The translations under genes and the position numbers were made by a program. The notes under the pieces were generated by a model. It was not told where the DNA came from and made no database searches. It worked only from the letters and a program-made list of their open reading frames with translations. A stretch of DNA of 6,054 bases, taken from DTFZ01 sp964510055 (GTDB lineage Bacteria; Bacillota; Clostridia; Christensenellales; SZUA-584). Shown here piece after piece: positions 5,391 through 6,054 of the stretch; position 1 is the first letter of the stretch; each line of letters opens with the position of its first letter. The stretch is taken from positions 1-6,054 of the forward strand of contig CAZDZY010000138.1 in NCBI GenBank assembly GCA_964510055.1. The letters run 5' to 3'.

Positions 5391-5465
5391 TTATTTTACG
5401 CTTATCTTCAGTTCCCCGTCCTTCACGTCTATCCTTACGCTGTCGTTGTCCTTGAGTTCGTCGCC
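5391..5465 (-). pseudogene. clpB: Detached 3' end of a clpB gene
   Basis: The minus strand encodes GDELKDNDSVRIDVKDGELK followed by ISVK and a TAA stop. This aligns with the last 24 residues of the ClpB partial at the right edge, 19 of them identical. At the DNA level most differences are silent (GAA/GAG, AAG/AAA, GAC/GAT, GTA/GTG) or conservative (Lys/Arg, Ser/Thr). Homology stops at about 5466, where the palindromic repeat begins at 5471. The open frame upstream is repeat-derived. So it is a tail without a gene, followed by its own terminator, as clpB is. Confidence 0.75.
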
Positions 5466-5470
5466 GAACA

Positions 5471-5633
5471 AGGCTCCTTTTCCTAAAGGAGCTGTCAGCG
5501 AACGCTGCAAGCGGAGATGACTGAGGATTGTTATGAACGATGAGACATTGCATGAGTGAGCGGAACGCCAATAAATCCTCCGTCTCCTGCACTCAAAAGT
5601 GCAGGAGCCACCTCCTTTGGGGAAAGGAGGCTT
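5471..5633. repeat. REPIN-like composite: two palindromic repeats facing each other
   Basis: The left arm (5471-5530) carries GCTCCTTT TCCT AAAGGAGC, then TGTCAGCG with an inner palindrome, then GACTGAGGATT. The right arm (about 5572-5633) is the near mirror image: AATCCTCCGTC, a GCAGGAG-type inner palindrome around 5585-5607, then CCTCCTTT GGGG AAAGGAGG. About 40 bp of plain sequence separate them. Each arm is thus a large hairpin with a conserved outer stem and a variable inner one. An inverted pair of such units is what is called a REPIN. I recall closely similar sequence from clostridial genomes. No transposase that could move it is visible in the window. Confidence 0.65.
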
Positions 5634-5724
5634 TAATCCTCCGCCGCAATGCGGCACCTCCTTTGGGGAAAGGAGGCTTTAATCCTCCGCCGCATTGCGA
5701 CACCTCCTTTGGGGAAAGGAGGCT
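5609..5724 (+). repeat. 46-bp tandem repeat, two full copies and one partial
   Basis: Units start at 5609, 5655 and 5701, exactly 46 bp apart. Full units contain CACCTCCTTTGGGGAAAGG, then AGGCTTTAATCCTCCGCCGC, and end in AATGCGG or ATTGCGA. The third copy breaks off at 5724. Each holds an 8-bp stem, CCTCCTTT with AAAGGAGG, around a GGGG loop. The frames crossing this array are rejected as genes. The first unit overlaps the right arm of the composite listed before. Confidence 0.9.
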
Positions 5725-5757
5725 AAAACGCTCTCTGAGTTTGATAATAAGAAAAAC

Positions 5758-5779
5758 GGGACGGCCTTCTCGCCGTCCC
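5758..5779 (-). terminator. Rho-independent terminator, probably of clpB
   Basis: An 8-bp GC-rich stem (GGGACGGC with GCCGTCCC) and a 6-nt loop are followed on the minus strand by GTTTTTCTTATT, a good T-tract. It lies about 120 bp behind the clpB stop. The gap is filled by the foldback element at 5793-5881 and the hairpin at 5878-5904. The stem is nearly the same as in 5364-5385. Confidence 0.85.
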
Positions 5780-5792
5780 ATACATAGTACCT

Positions 5793-5881
5793 TGTCATTC
5801 TGAGCCTGTGAAGAATCCCATTTAGTCTTATGAAACCACATGGGATCCTTCGCCTTCATTGCATTCAGGCTCAGGATGACA
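5793..5881. repeat. 89-bp foldback element made of two inverted copies of the 26-bp repeat family
   Basis: TGTCATTCTGAGCCTG (5793-5808) pairs with CAGGCTCAGGATGACA (5866-5881) over 16 bp with one G-T pair. An inner CCCAT/ATGGG stem lies at about 5817-5844. The right arm carries 13 extra bases inside the core compared with 2827-2852 and 3762-3787. The element sits between the clpB stop and the clpB terminator, so clpB mRNA should contain it as a long 3' hairpin. Confidence 0.8.
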
Positions 5882-5904
5882 TAAGGCTAAAGTAGCCTTA
5901 TGTC
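5878..5904. repeat. 12-bp perfect palindrome at the clpB stop codon
   Basis: GACATAAGGCTA and TAGCCTTATGTC pair perfectly around AAG. The stem overlaps the end of the foldback element by 4 bp and the clpB TGA stop (5905-5903) by 2 bp. No T-tract follows on either strand, so it is not a standard terminator. It could protect the mRNA end from exonucleases, which is inference. Confidence 0.7.
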
Positions 5905-6054
5905 ACCTCACCGTTATCTTCAGCTCCCCGTCCTTCGCGTCTATCCTTACGCTGTCGTTATCTTTGAGCTCTCCGCTTATTATCAGCTTTCCTATCTCGG
6001 TCTCTATGAACCGCTGCAGATACCGCTTCACCGGCCGCGCGCCGTATACGGGCG
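5903..6054 (-). CDS. clpB: ATP-dependent disaggregase ClpB, C-terminal 49 residues
   Basis: The gene enters from the right edge, and only the end of the second AAA+ module is present. It starts PVYGARPVKRYLQRFIETEI, which contains the sensor-2 motif GARP that contacts ATP in the D2 ring, then IISGELKDNDSVRIDAKDG and the terminal strand ELKITVR. ClpB is a cytoplasmic hexamer that pulls polypeptides out of aggregates together with DnaK. ClpC-type unfoldases share the motif, but the short tail after the last beta strand fits ClpB. The TGA stop overlaps a palindrome; the likely terminator is 120 bp further on, beyond a repeat insertion. A second copy of the last 24 codons lies at 5391-5465. Promoter and heat-shock control lie outside the window. 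Confidence 0.88.
   Translation of the reverse strand, partial: PVYGARPVKRYLQRFIETEIGKLIISGELKDNDSVRIDAKDGELKITVR

Noticed and set aside
5609..5724. Tandem 46-bp units as a CRISPR array
   Set aside because: Units follow without unique spacers, and the only variation is a few bases in an inner palindrome; no cas genes.
5540..5859. Overlapping open frames on both strands through the repeat array
   Set aside because: They are translations of the tandem and foldback repeats, with repeated PPFPKGG-type peptide and no ribosome sites or family signal.

Overview
The window reads as ordinary chromosome from an endospore-forming member of the Clostridia or a related Firmicute. The grounds are a spore-cortex hydrolase of the SleL/YaaH type (two LysM domains plus a GH18 domain), AGGAG-type ribosome binding sites, heavy AUA and AGG codon use, and palindromic intergenic repeats of a kind I remember from clostridial genomes. 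I cannot name the species.

Layout, left to right. The 5' end of a flavodoxin-fold NAD(P)H oxidoreductase gene (minus) runs off the left edge. A 300-bp gap with its promoter and a strong minus-strand terminator follows. Then come the cortex hydrolase gene (minus) and, divergently, an alpha/beta hydrolase gene (plus), sharing an upstream region of about 120 bp. A 300-bp intergenic stretch (2726-3030) is built almost entirely of repeats and gene-tail debris. Next are an iron-sulfur flavoprotein gene (minus) and a small AT-rich two-helix membrane protein gene (plus), lying between two copies of a decayed coding tail. Then comes a gene (plus) for an orphan protein with the core motifs of a class II aminoacyl-tRNA synthetase, closest to HisRS/HisZ. 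The last 700 bp hold a terminator, a detached second copy of the clpB 3' end, a REPIN-like palindromic array, another terminator, an 89-bp foldback repeat, and the C-terminus of ClpB (minus), which runs off the right edge.

The genes do not form a visible pathway. Most stand alone with their own promoters and terminators. No defence system, CRISPR array, transposase, tRNA or rRNA is visible. The notable content lies in the repeats: two palindromic families sit side by side at both 2827-2900 and 5471-5881, one family has inserted between clpB and its terminator, and a detached clpB tail ends where a repeat begins. The best functional unknown is the HisRS-like protein, which lacks the arginine expected in the histidine-binding motif.
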